Part shown: positions 1 to 5,341 of the stretch, piece by piece | How positions within the stretch are numbered: the first letter of the stretch is position 1 | Layout: the number at the start of each line of letters is the position of its first letter | Assembly (NCBI GenBank): GCA_013214715.1 | Contig: JABSSB010000230.1 | Location: 1 to 5,341, forward strand | Reading direction: 5' to 3' | Source of the DNA: Paracoccaceae bacterium | Lineage (GTDB): Bacteria; Pseudomonadota; Alphaproteobacteria; Rhodobacterales; Rhodobacteraceae | Length of the DNA stretch: 5,341 bases | Made by a program: the position numbers and the translations under genes | Notes under the pieces: model-generated | Database searches by the model: none | What the model saw: only the letters and a program-made list of their open reading frames with translations | Told to the model about the DNA's origin: nothing

Positions 1-269
1 GCAATGGCACCGCGATCTTCACCCGCGATGGGGACACCGCGCGCGATTTTGCCAATCGGATCAATATCGGCATGGTCGGCATCAACGTGCCGATCCCGGT
101 GCCGCTGGCCTATCACACCTTTGGCGGCTGGAAGAAATCGGTCTTTGGCGATCTCAACCAGCATGGGCCGGATGCGTTCAAATTCTACACACGCACCAAA
201 ACCGTCACTTCACGTTGGCCATCGGGCCTGAAAGAAGGTGGCGAGTTCCACTTCAAACAGATGGACTGA
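1..269 (+). CDS. mmsA: Methylmalonate-semialdehyde dehydrogenase (CoA-acylating), C-terminal 88 residues, 5' truncated by window edge
   Basis: The gene enters from the left edge; the frame is set by codons starting at base 3 and ends at TGA 267-269. MmsA is a cytoplasmic aldehyde dehydrogenase-superfamily enzyme that oxidises methylmalonate semialdehyde with NAD and CoA to propionyl-CoA, the last dedicated step of valine degradation. The visible part shows typical C-terminal MmsA features: NGTAIFTRDGD near the start, then NIGMVGINVPIPVPLAYHTF, GGWKKSVFGDLNQHGPDAFKF, and the closing TRTKTVTSRWPSG segment that separates MmsA from other aldehyde dehydrogenases. The catalytic Cys and Glu and the NAD fold lie upstream, outside the window, so activity cannot be judged. 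Downstream it converges with the TPR gene; further on lie the other valine-pathway genes on the same strand, which supports the assignment. ATG codons inside this stretch are internal methionines, not starts. Confidence 0.95.
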   Translation, partial: NGTAIFTRDGDTARDFANRINIGMVGINVPIPVPLAYHTFGGWKKSVFGDLNQHGPDAFKFYTRTKTVTSRWPSGLKEGGEFHFKQMD

Positions 270-308
270 CCATCCCCGACCCAGCGCCATCCAGGTGCAG
301 GGTCCCCC

Positions 309-325
309 CCCGCGCCCAACGCGGG
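309..325. terminator. Possible bidirectional hairpin between convergent genes (weak)
   Basis: CCCGCG (309-314), loop CCCAA (315-319), CGCGGG (320-325) form a perfect 6-bp all-GC stem. It lies in the 57-base gap between the mmsA stop and the stop of the minus-strand TPR gene, where a shared terminator would be expected. Neither strand has a U-tract after the stem, so it is not a classical intrinsic terminator. It may pause polymerase or protect 3' ends, or be a chance feature of GC-rich DNA. Confidence 0.3.
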
Positions 326-326
326 C

Positions 327-2099
327 TCACCCCTGCGCACCAAACGCCCGCAAGGTCATCGCCCCCGACGATATCCCCCCTGGCGGATGCCCGTCCCGCA
401 CGCGATCCCGACACAGGCGCAAGGCGGCCTCCAGCTCCTCGACGAAATAGGCGGCATTGAACAGAGGCGATGCGAGATGGGCCTGGGCGAGTTTGACCTG
501 AACATCCGCCCGCAGATCGGCCTCCTGCGCCAAAGACAGGGCGATCCCTTCGTAATCCTCGATCCGGTCTGCCACCAGTTCCGGCATGTCCAGCTGATGC
601 AATAGCCCGGCTGCATGTCGGGCAGAGACGCTGCGCCCAGCCAATGTCACCACCGGCACCCCATGCAACAAGGCAAGGTTCACACCGCGCCGATCGCTTT
701 GCACGCGGCAATCCAGAACCAGATCCGCCGCGCGCGTCTGCCCGCCGCGCTCTGCGGTGACACCCAGCCAGCCGAATACCAACCGGTCCCCTGCGACGCC
801 CTGCTCTTCGGCCTGCGCCCGCAGCCGTGCGCGCACCCGCGACGGGCAGGCCCGCATCCACAGGGCCGAGCCCGGAACCTGCCGCAGCAACCGCATCCAG
901 CAGGCAAACAGCACCGGATCGATCAGGTGCAAAGGGGCCGGCACGCCAAATACGATCCCTCCCGCCGGCAAGCCCGCCATTTGCCGGTCGGGGCAATGCG
1001 TATCAGGCGCGGCGGCCGGTCCCAGAAACTGCGCCCCAGAGGGCAGATCCAGACATTGCGCCGACAGACCCGCACGCAGGTCCTGCGGGATCAGATGCGG
1101 ATCAGACAGCATGTAATCCAGCATGTCACCGCCCATCGGCCCCAGGGCTGTAAACCCGCCAATCTGCAAAGGTGCCAGCCGCAGCGCCATCAATCCTGGC
1201 CGTCCCCGCGCCGACAGCCCGTCCAGATCCAGCGCCAGATCAATCCCGTCATCGCGGGCGATCTGCATCACCGCCTCATCCGTCAGATGCTGGACGGGCC
1301 GATGCAGCGGCCCCTTGCCCCGCTGCACCCCGGCCATGTCCAAACTATCCGCCCCCAGATCGTAGCAGATCACCTCTGTCCGATCGGCATCATGCGCGGC
1401 CACCAGCGCGCGCCAGGCGGCATTGCCCTGCGTCAGATCTCCGACATAGCCGATGCGCAGCCGATCCTGCGGCGCGGTCGCAAAATGAAGCGATCCGGCG
1501 CTGCGCGGCAAAGCCGCAGCAAAGCGGTCTGCCTGCGCCAGGTGAAAGCCGGGATCATCTTTCAGGCACAAGGTCGCCGCAGGAGGAATCGCCTCTGCGC
1601 TGCGTTTGAGCCGGGCAATCTGCTCTTCCCGCGCCTCAGGCTCGGACCAGTCAGCCATCCGCGCAGTCACGGTCAGCCGGTTTATCAGCGCTTCGACATT
1701 GCCGGGGTCGAAATTCAAGGCGCAGTCGAAAAAGCCGATACTGTCATCGGCCCGGCCCATATGCCACATCAGCGCTCCCAGCCTCGCATAGGCGGCCGCC
1801 TCGCTTGGCGCGACAGACAAAGTGCGCGCATAAGCATTGGCCGCCAGTTCAAACCGGCGCATCCGCACATAAAGATCCGCCAGCGCCAGCAACAAAGCAG
1901 GCGTATCGGGCGTTTCCTTCAACGCCTCTTGCAACAGGGTTTCGGCTTCCCGCAGGGGCGCGGGGTCTTCGGGGCGCGAAATGCAATCAATCAGCAGGGA
2001 CGGAAACCGCGTCCCGCCCCGCGCGCGCGCTCTGGCTCCCTGCCCTGCCTCGTGTGGCTTTGGCCGCGCCTCTGGCCCGGCCCCCGAAATCGGCGACAC
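327..2099 (-). CDS. TPR protein with SPINDLY/O-GlcNAc-transferase-like (GT41) C-terminal domain, active site apparently degenerate
   Basis: The predicted protein has 590 aa, with stop TGA at 327-329. I chose the GTG start at 2097-2099 because AGGAG lies 6 bases upstream of it; a TTG seven codons further out (2118-2120) is the longest alternative. After a basic, low-complexity N-terminus come three consecutive 34-residue TPR units at about 46-79, 80-113 and 114-147. Residues about 213-565 follow the order of the GT41/SPINDLY catalytic region: RLRIGYV, DGIDLALDLDG, LAPLQIGGFTALG, DYMLSDPHLIP, VPGSALWM, ADLVLD, then HGVPVVTLAG and LDMPELVA. No signal peptide or membrane segment is seen, so it is probably cytoplasmic. 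By recalled alignment to O-GlcNAc transferase, the active-site His, the UDP-contacting Lys and the His-Thr-Thr motif are all replaced, so transferase activity is doubtful. It is antiparallel to its valine-catabolic neighbours and its role there is unknown. The fold assignment is fairly sure; the function is not. Confidence 0.85.
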   Translation of the reverse strand: MSPISGAGPEARPKPHEAGQGARARARGGTRFPSLLIDCISRPEDPAPLREAETLLQEALKETPDTPALLLALADLYVRMRRFELAANAYARTLSVAPSEAAAYARLGALMWHMGRADDSIGFFDCALNFDPGNVEALINRLTVTARMADWSEPEAREEQIARLKRSAEAIPPAATLCLKDDPGFHLAQADRFAAALPRSAGSLHFATAPQDRLRIGYVGDLTQGNAAWRALVAAHDADRTEVICYDLGADSLDMAGVQRGKGPLHRPVQHLTDEAVMQIARDDGIDLALDLDGLSARGRPGLMALRLAPLQIGGFTALGPMGGDMLDYMLSDPHLIPQDLRAGLSAQCLDLPSGAQFLGPAAAPDTHCPDRQMAGLPAGGIVFGVPAPLHLIDPVLFACWMRLLRQVPGSALWMRACPSRVRARLRAQAEEQGVAGDRLVFGWLGVTAERGGQTRAADLVLDCRVQSDRRGVNLALLHGVPVVTLAGRSVSARHAAGLLHQLDMPELVADRIEDYEGIALSLAQEADLRADVQVKLAQAHLASPLFNAAYFVEELEAALRLCRDRVRDGHPPGGISSGAMTLRAFGAQG

Positions 2100-2105
2100 C
2101 TGTGT

Positions 2106-2110
2106 CTCCT
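2106..2110 (-). promoter_or_regulatory. Ribosome binding site deciding the start of the TPR/GT41-like gene
   Basis: On the minus strand this reads AGGAG, 6 bases before the GTG at 2099. The upstream in-frame TTG at 2120 has no comparable purine-rich site, so this element favours the GTG start and a 590-residue product. Confidence 0.65.
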
Positions 2111-2119
2111 GTCCATGCA

Positions 2120-2131
2120 ATCTTCAAAGAT
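2120..2131. repeat. Short inverted repeat ATCTT-CA-AAGAT in the leader of the TPR gene
   Basis: Five-base arms (2120-2124 and 2127-2131) separated by CA form a 12-bp palindrome just upstream of the TPR gene's ribosome site. A weak minus-strand -10-like TATTAA (2146-2151) lies a little further out, which would put the palindrome inside the leader. It could be a small operator, but a match this short may be chance. Confidence 0.25.
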
Positions 2132-2184
2132 GTGCCAGAGCCACCTTAATATCCCGTCACCAATGGCACGGTCCGGCTTGCGTC

Positions 2185-2213
2185 TTGCCTCAGCCCGGCT
2201 TCGCGCCTATTAA
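2185..2213 (+). promoter_or_regulatory. Putative sigma-70-type promoter of the isobutyryl-CoA dehydrogenase operon
   Basis: TTGCCT (2185-2190) as -35 and TATTAA (2208-2213) as -10 are separated by exactly 17 bases. Each hexamer matches 4 of 6 consensus positions. The implied transcription start near 2219-2221 gives a leader of about 30 bases before the GTG start. The site is AT-enriched against a GC-rich background and is the only good candidate in the divergent gap. No start site has been mapped. Confidence 0.5.
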
Positions 2214-2227
2214 TGAACGTATGTTCA
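2214..2227. promoter_or_regulatory. Putative operator, TGAAC-GTAT-GTTCA palindrome overlapping the transcription start
   Basis: Perfect 5-bp inverted arms TGAAC (2214-2218) and GTTCA (2223-2227) flank a 4-bp spacer, immediately after the -10 hexamer and ahead of the ribosome site. A dimeric repressor bound here would block initiation. The size and symmetry suit a TetR-type regulator, which is common for branched-chain and acyl-CoA catabolic operons, but the regulator is not in the window and the family is inferred. Confidence 0.5.
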
Positions 2228-2240
2228 ATTCATGCCACGA

Positions 2241-2246
2241 GGGAGG
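2241..2246 (+). promoter_or_regulatory. Ribosome binding site deciding a GTG start for the acyl-CoA dehydrogenase
   Basis: GGGAGG ends 5 bases before GTG 2252-2254. The longer in-frame ATG at 2213 lies inside the putative operator, close to the predicted transcription start, and lacks an upstream ribosome site, so the GTG is preferred. Confidence 0.75.
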
Positions 2247-2251
2247 ACGCC

Positions 2252-3391
2252 GTGGATTTTGCGCTGAGCGAGGAACAGGTCGCGATCTTTGACATGGCCC
2301 ATGGGTTTGGTCAGGACGCCATCGCGCCACATGCCCGCGACTGGGAAGTCGCAGGCACGATCCCCAAAGAGCTGTGGCCGCAGGTCGGAGAGCTGGGCTT
2401 TGGCGGGCTTTATGTCTCGGAAGAGGCAGGCGGCGCTGGCCTGTCGCGGCTTGACGCGACGCTGGTGTTTGAGGCGCTCAGCATGGCCTGCCCTTCGGTC
2501 GCGGCTTTTCTGTCGATCCACAATATGTGCGCGCGCATGATCGACAGCTTCGGATCGGACGATCTGAAATCACGGGTCATGCCGGATGTGCTGGCGCTGA
2601 ATACGGTGCTGTCTTACTGCCTGACTGAACCGGGCAGCGGATCGGATGCGGCGGCGCTGAAAACCCGCGCCAGCCGCGACAATGAAGGCTATGTGCTCAA
2701 CGGCACCAAGGCGTTCATCTCTGGCGGCGGCTATTCGGATGCCTATGTGGTCATGGTCCGCACCGGCGAAGATGGGCCAAAAGGGATCTCAACGCTCTAT
2801 GTTGAAGACGGTGCGCCGGGGCTGTCATTTGGCGCGCTCGAAGACAAGATGGGCTGGCGCTCGCAACCCACGGCGCAGGTGCAGTTCGACGATTGCAAAG
2901 TGCCCGCGGGCAATCTGGTGGGCGAAGAAGGCCATGGCTTCCGCTATGCGATGATGGGCCTTGACGGCGGGCGTCTGAACATCGCGGCCTGCTCGCTGGG
3001 CGCGGCGCAGACCGCGTTGAACCTGACGCTGGATTACATGAGCCAGCGCAAGGCCTTCGGCAAATCCATCGATCAGTTCCAAGGGCTGCAATTTCGCCTT
3101 GCGGATATGGAGATCGAATTGCAGGCCGCCCGCACCTTCCTGCGGCAGGCAGCGTGGAAGCTCGACACTGGCGCGCCGGATGCGACCAAATTCTGCGCCA
3201 TGGCCAAGAAATTCGTGACCGAGGTCGGATCCCGCACCGTGGATCAATGCCTGCAACTGCATGGCGGCTATGGCTATCTGGCCGATTACGGGATCGAAAA
3301 GCTGGTGCGCGATCTACGCGTGCATCAGATTTTGGAAGGCACCAATGAGATTATGCGCGTGATCGTCGCGCGGCAGATGCTGGCGGCCTAA
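2252..3391 (+). CDS. Isobutyryl-CoA dehydrogenase (ACAD8-like acyl-CoA dehydrogenase)
   Basis: The 379-residue flavoprotein is of normal length for acyl-CoA dehydrogenases. It should oxidise isobutyryl-CoA to methacrylyl-CoA in valine degradation, passing electrons via FAD to electron-transfer flavoprotein, in the cytoplasm. The GTG start gives the family-typical opening VDFALSEEQ and has GGGAGG 5 bases upstream. The first family signature CLTEPGSGSDA is at about 123-133. The second lies in QLHGGYGYLADYG (from 335) and continues to LRVHQILEGTNEIMR, with the presumed catalytic base Glu362 (codon 3335-3337). SYCLTEPGSGSDAA, KAFISGGGYSDAYVVM, MGWRSQPT and LNIAACSLGAA closely resemble ACAD8 as I remember it, favouring isobutyryl-CoA over other short-chain substrates. 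It is the first gene after the predicted promoter and operator and lies 4 bases before the hydrolase-dehydrogenase frame, so the two are very probably co-transcribed. A 2-methylacyl-CoA preference cannot be excluded. Confidence 0.92.
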   Translation: MDFALSEEQVAIFDMAHGFGQDAIAPHARDWEVAGTIPKELWPQVGELGFGGLYVSEEAGGAGLSRLDATLVFEALSMACPSVAAFLSIHNMCARMIDSFGSDDLKSRVMPDVLALNTVLSYCLTEPGSGSDAAALKTRASRDNEGYVLNGTKAFISGGGYSDAYVVMVRTGEDGPKGISTLYVEDGAPGLSFGALEDKMGWRSQPTAQVQFDDCKVPAGNLVGEEGHGFRYAMMGLDGGRLNIAACSLGAAQTALNLTLDYMSQRKAFGKSIDQFQGLQFRLADMEIELQAARTFLRQAAWKLDTGAPDATKFCAMAKKFVTEVGSRTVDQCLQLHGGYGYLADYGIEKLVRDLRVHQILEGTNEIMRVIVARQMLAA

Positions 3392-3395
3392 GACA

Positions 3396-5315
3396 ATGAG
3401 CGATATCGACATCCGCATCACCGGCCGCGCGGGCCGGATCACGCTGACGCGCCCCAAGGCGCTGAACGCGATGACCTATGACATGTGTCTTGCGATCGAA
3501 GCCGCGCTGGACCGCTGGCGATTTGACAACGCGGTTCAGGTCGTCGTGTTCGACGCCGAAGGCGACAAAGCCTTTTGTGCAGGCGGTGACATTGCCGATC
3601 TGTATGCCACCGGCACCGCCGGAGATTTTGCCTTTGGCCAAAAATTCTGGGCGGATGAATACCGGCTAAACAACAAGATTTTCGAGTATCCCAAGCCGGT
3701 GGTCAGCTTCCTGCAGGGTTTCACCATGGGCGGCGGGGTCGGCATTGGCTGCCATGGCTCACATCGGGTCGTGGGCGACAGCTCACGCATTTCAATGCCC
3801 GAATGTGGCATCGGCCTGGTCCCGGATGTGGGCGGGACGCTGATGCTGGCGCTCGCGCCCGGACGGCTGGGCGAATATCTGGGGCTGACCGCCGCGCGGA
3901 TGGAGGCCGGTGATGCCCTGCATGCAGGTTTTGCCGATCACTACATCCCAGAGGCCGACTGGCCCGCGCTGATCGGGCAGCTGGAAGAGACCGGCGATGC
4001 CGGGCTGATCGACGCCGCCGCGCGCCCTGCCCCGGAAAGCAAGCTGGCCGCGCTGGCCGAGCCGATTGATAGGCTTTTCGCGGGCGAGGCTTTGAGCGAC
4101 ATCCTCACCATACTGCGCGGCGATGACAGTGACTTTGCCGCCGGGGCGCTGAAAGCCATGGCGCGGAATGCCCCGCTCTCGATGGCCTGCACGGTGGATA
4201 TCCTGCACCGTCTGCGCGGGCCGTCGGTCACGCTGGGCAAGGCGCTGGATCTGGAATATCGCTTTACCTATCGCGCGATGGAAAAAGGCGATTTCCTTGA
4301 AGGCATTCGCGCCGCCATCATCGACAAGGACCGCAGCCCAAACTGGCAATATGCGCAAGGCGATGTGCCGGCGGTGGCGGTGTCCGCGATGCTGCGCCCG
4401 CTGGGGAATGCGGCGCTGAACCTGACGGAGGGAGGATCAGGCATGAAAATCGGCTTTATCGGGCTGGGCAATATGGGCGCGCCCATGGCCGCCAATCTGG
4501 TGGCAGCAGGCCATGCGGTGACAGGCTTTGACACCGCCGACATCGCGGTGGACGGCGTCGCAAAAGCGGCCACAGCGGCTGAGGCCGCGACAGGACAGGA
4601 TGTGGTTATCACCATGCTGCCCAATGGCACAATCCTGCGCGCAGTGGCCGATCAGATCATCCCGGAGATGAGCGCGGGGGCCGCTTTGGTCGATTGTTCG
4701 ACCGTTGATGTCGACAGCGCCCGCGCCGTGGCCGACCAGGCGGCGGCGGCGGGGCTTTTGTCGGTGGATGCGCCGGTCTCGGGCGGGATCGGCGGCGCAG
4801 CCGCCGGAACGCTGACCTTCATGGCCGGTGGCTCGGATGACGCTTTTGCCAAGGCCGCGCCCTTGTTCGACATCATGGGCCAGAAAGCCGTGCATTGCGG
4901 CGGGCCGGGGGCCGGGCAGGCCGCCAAGATCTGCAATAACATGATCCTCGGCATCACCATGATCGGCACCTGCGAAGCCTTTGCTCTGGCCGACAAGCTG
5001 GGGCTGGATCGGCAGAAGATGTTTGACGTGGTCTCGACCTCGTCCGGCTATAGCTGGACGATGAACGCCTATTGCCCCGCCCCCGGCGTTGGCCCGCAAA
5101 GCCCCGCCGACAACGGTTATCAGCCTGGTTTCGCGGCCGATCTGATGCTGAAGGACCTGCGGCTCAGCCAACAGGCCGCCGAAGCCGCCGATGCCGACAC
5201 CCCCATGGGCGAGGCCGCGACCGAGCTTTATCGCCGCTTTGTCGAAGACGAAGACGGCGCCGGGCGTGATTTCTCGGCCATGCTGCCGCGCTTTGAAACA
5301 CGCGGGCGCGACTGA
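3396..5315 (+). CDS. 3-hydroxyisobutyryl-CoA hydrolase / 3-hydroxyisobutyrate dehydrogenase in-frame fusion (HIBCH-MmsB)
   Basis: This 639-residue frame joins two complete enzymes of consecutive valine-degradation steps. Residues 1-about 345 are crotonase-fold of the HIBCH type: AFCAGGD (59-65), MGGGVGIG (111-118, oxyanion region), PECGIGLVPDVGG (135-147) with presumed catalytic Glu136 and Asp144, and EGIRAAIIDKDRSPNW (302-317), a hydrolase-type rather than hydratase-type ending. This part should release free 3-hydroxyisobutyrate from its CoA ester. Residues 350-639 are a full-length 290-aa MmsB, which oxidises that acid to methylmalonate semialdehyde with NAD: GFIGLGNMG Rossmann motif (353-361), DAPVSGG (458-464), GAGQAAKICNN with catalytic Lys511, and FAADLMLKDL near 579-588. 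The linker LTEGGSG is very short and is encoded by a ribosome-site-like sequence. The start lies 4 bases after the dehydrogenase stop with no clear ribosome site, suggesting translational coupling. These enzymes are normally separate proteins; a stop lost by mutation or a sequencing slip is the main alternative. Confidence 0.85.
   Translation: MSDIDIRITGRAGRITLTRPKALNAMTYDMCLAIEAALDRWRFDNAVQVVVFDAEGDKAFCAGGDIADLYATGTAGDFAFGQKFWADEYRLNNKIFEYPKPVVSFLQGFTMGGGVGIGCHGSHRVVGDSSRISMPECGIGLVPDVGGTLMLALAPGRLGEYLGLTAARMEAGDALHAGFADHYIPEADWPALIGQLEETGDAGLIDAAARPAPESKLAALAEPIDRLFAGEALSDILTILRGDDSDFAAGALKAMARNAPLSMACTVDILHRLRGPSVTLGKALDLEYRFTYRAMEKGDFLEGIRAAIIDKDRSPNWQYAQGDVPAVAVSAMLRPLGNAALNLTEGGSGMKIGFIGLGNMGAPMAANLVAAGHAVTGFDTADIAVDGVAKAATAAEAATGQDVVITMLPNGTILRAVADQIIPEMSAGAALVDCSTVDVDSARAVADQAAAAGLLSVDAPVSGGIGGAAAGTLTFMAGGSDDAFAKAAPLFDIMGQKAVHCGGPGAGQAAKICNNMILGITMIGTCEAFALADKLGLDRQKMFDVVSTSSGYSWTMNAYCPAPGVGPQSPADNGYQPGFAADLMLKDLRLSQQAAEAADADTPMGEAATELYRRFVEDEDGAGRDFSAMLPRFETRGRD
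4427..4435 (+). promoter_or_regulatory. Internal ribosome binding site (two overlapping GGAGG) ahead of the mmsB start
   Basis: GGAGG occurs at 4427-4431 and again at 4431-4435; the second ends 7 bases before ATG 4443. It is the strongest Shine-Dalgarno in the window, although it lies inside an open reading frame. It implies that MmsB is, or recently was, translated as its own protein. Confidence 0.8.
4443..5315 (+). CDS. mmsB: 3-hydroxyisobutyrate dehydrogenase, possible separate product from an internal start
   Basis: Alternative, shorter reading of the 3' part of the fused frame: 290 residues, normal for MmsB, starting MKIGFIGLGNMG, so the Rossmann motif sits right at the N-terminus as in free-standing family members. 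In this numbering the glycine-rich NAD motif is 7-12, the substrate-binding DAPVSGG is 109-115 with Ser113, the catalytic Lys is 162 with Asn166 four residues on, and Lys237-Asp238 lie in the C-terminal helical domain. Asp30 at the end of the second strand suits NAD rather than NADP. The strong ribosome site 7 bases upstream makes independent translation very likely whether or not the hydrolase reads through. No gene follows within the window; the last 26 bases hold nothing I can identify. Confidence 0.65.
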   Translation: MKIGFIGLGNMGAPMAANLVAAGHAVTGFDTADIAVDGVAKAATAAEAATGQDVVITMLPNGTILRAVADQIIPEMSAGAALVDCSTVDVDSARAVADQAAAAGLLSVDAPVSGGIGGAAAGTLTFMAGGSDDAFAKAAPLFDIMGQKAVHCGGPGAGQAAKICNNMILGITMIGTCEAFALADKLGLDRQKMFDVVSTSSGYSWTMNAYCPAPGVGPQSPADNGYQPGFAADLMLKDLRLSQQAAEAADADTPMGEAATELYRRFVEDEDGAGRDFSAMLPRFETRGRD

Positions 5316-5341
5316 GGCATAAACCAAAGTTGAAACCGGTC

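Noticed and set aside
253..996. Open frame of 247 codons on the minus strand in another frame of the TPR gene
   Set aside because: It overlaps the 3' half of the TPR gene on the same strand, has Gly/Ala/Arg-rich composition, no domain and no start signal. The TPR frame carries the homology.
615..2213. Long open frame of 532 codons on the plus strand opposite the TPR gene
   Set aside because: It lies antisense to a gene with clear TPR and GT41 homology. The translation is rich in Arg, Gln, His and Pro without recognisable domains, as expected of a shadow frame in GC-rich DNA, and no ribosome site supports its start.
2213..2251. ATG at 2213 as the start of the acyl-CoA dehydrogenase (13 extra residues)
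   Set aside because: The ATG overlaps the palindrome and the expected transcription start and has no ribosome site. The GTG at 2252 has GGGAGG at proper spacing and gives the family-typical N-terminus.
4437..5327. Open frame of 296 codons on the minus strand opposite mmsB
   Set aside because: It is antisense to the strongly recognisable dehydrogenase, has a low-complexity Gly/Arg/His-rich translation and no known motif.
5316..5341. Possible terminator after the fused gene
   Set aside because: Only 26 bases remain and no stable stem followed by a T-tract can be seen before the window ends.

Overview
The window reads as GC-rich alphaproteobacterial chromosome, most likely from the Rhodobacterales (Roseobacter/Paracoccus type). 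This rests on codon use, the gene content and the protein sequences; no search was possible. No tRNA, rRNA, CRISPR array, insertion sequence or phage gene was seen.

Layout: (1) bases 1-269 carry the 3' end of a plus-strand mmsA (CoA-acylating methylmalonate-semialdehyde dehydrogenase). (2) A 57-base convergent gap holds a small GC-rich hairpin. (3) Bases 327-2099 on the minus strand encode a three-TPR protein with a C-terminal domain resembling the SPINDLY/O-GlcNAc transferase (GT41) fold, in which several key catalytic positions appear lost. (4) A divergent intergenic region of about 150 bases holds a plausible sigma-70 promoter with a TGAAC-N4-GTTCA palindrome directly behind its -10 box. 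(5) Bases 2252-3391 encode an ACAD8-like isobutyryl-CoA dehydrogenase starting at GTG. (6) Four bases later, 3396-5315 is one open frame containing a complete 3-hydroxyisobutyryl-CoA hydrolase (about 345 aa) followed without a stop by a complete 3-hydroxyisobutyrate dehydrogenase MmsB (290 aa). The MmsB part keeps its own strong Shine-Dalgarno and ATG.

Together the plus-strand genes form most of the lower valine catabolic route: isobutyryl-CoA to methacrylyl-CoA (dehydrogenase), 3-hydroxyisobutyryl-CoA to 3-hydroxyisobutyrate (hydrolase), then to methylmalonate semialdehyde (MmsB), then to propionyl-CoA (MmsA). The methacrylyl-CoA hydratase is not in the window. The most notable points are the in-frame fusion of two consecutive enzymes, the putative operator at the operon promoter, and the apparently degenerate GT41-like TPR protein lodged inside the valine cluster.
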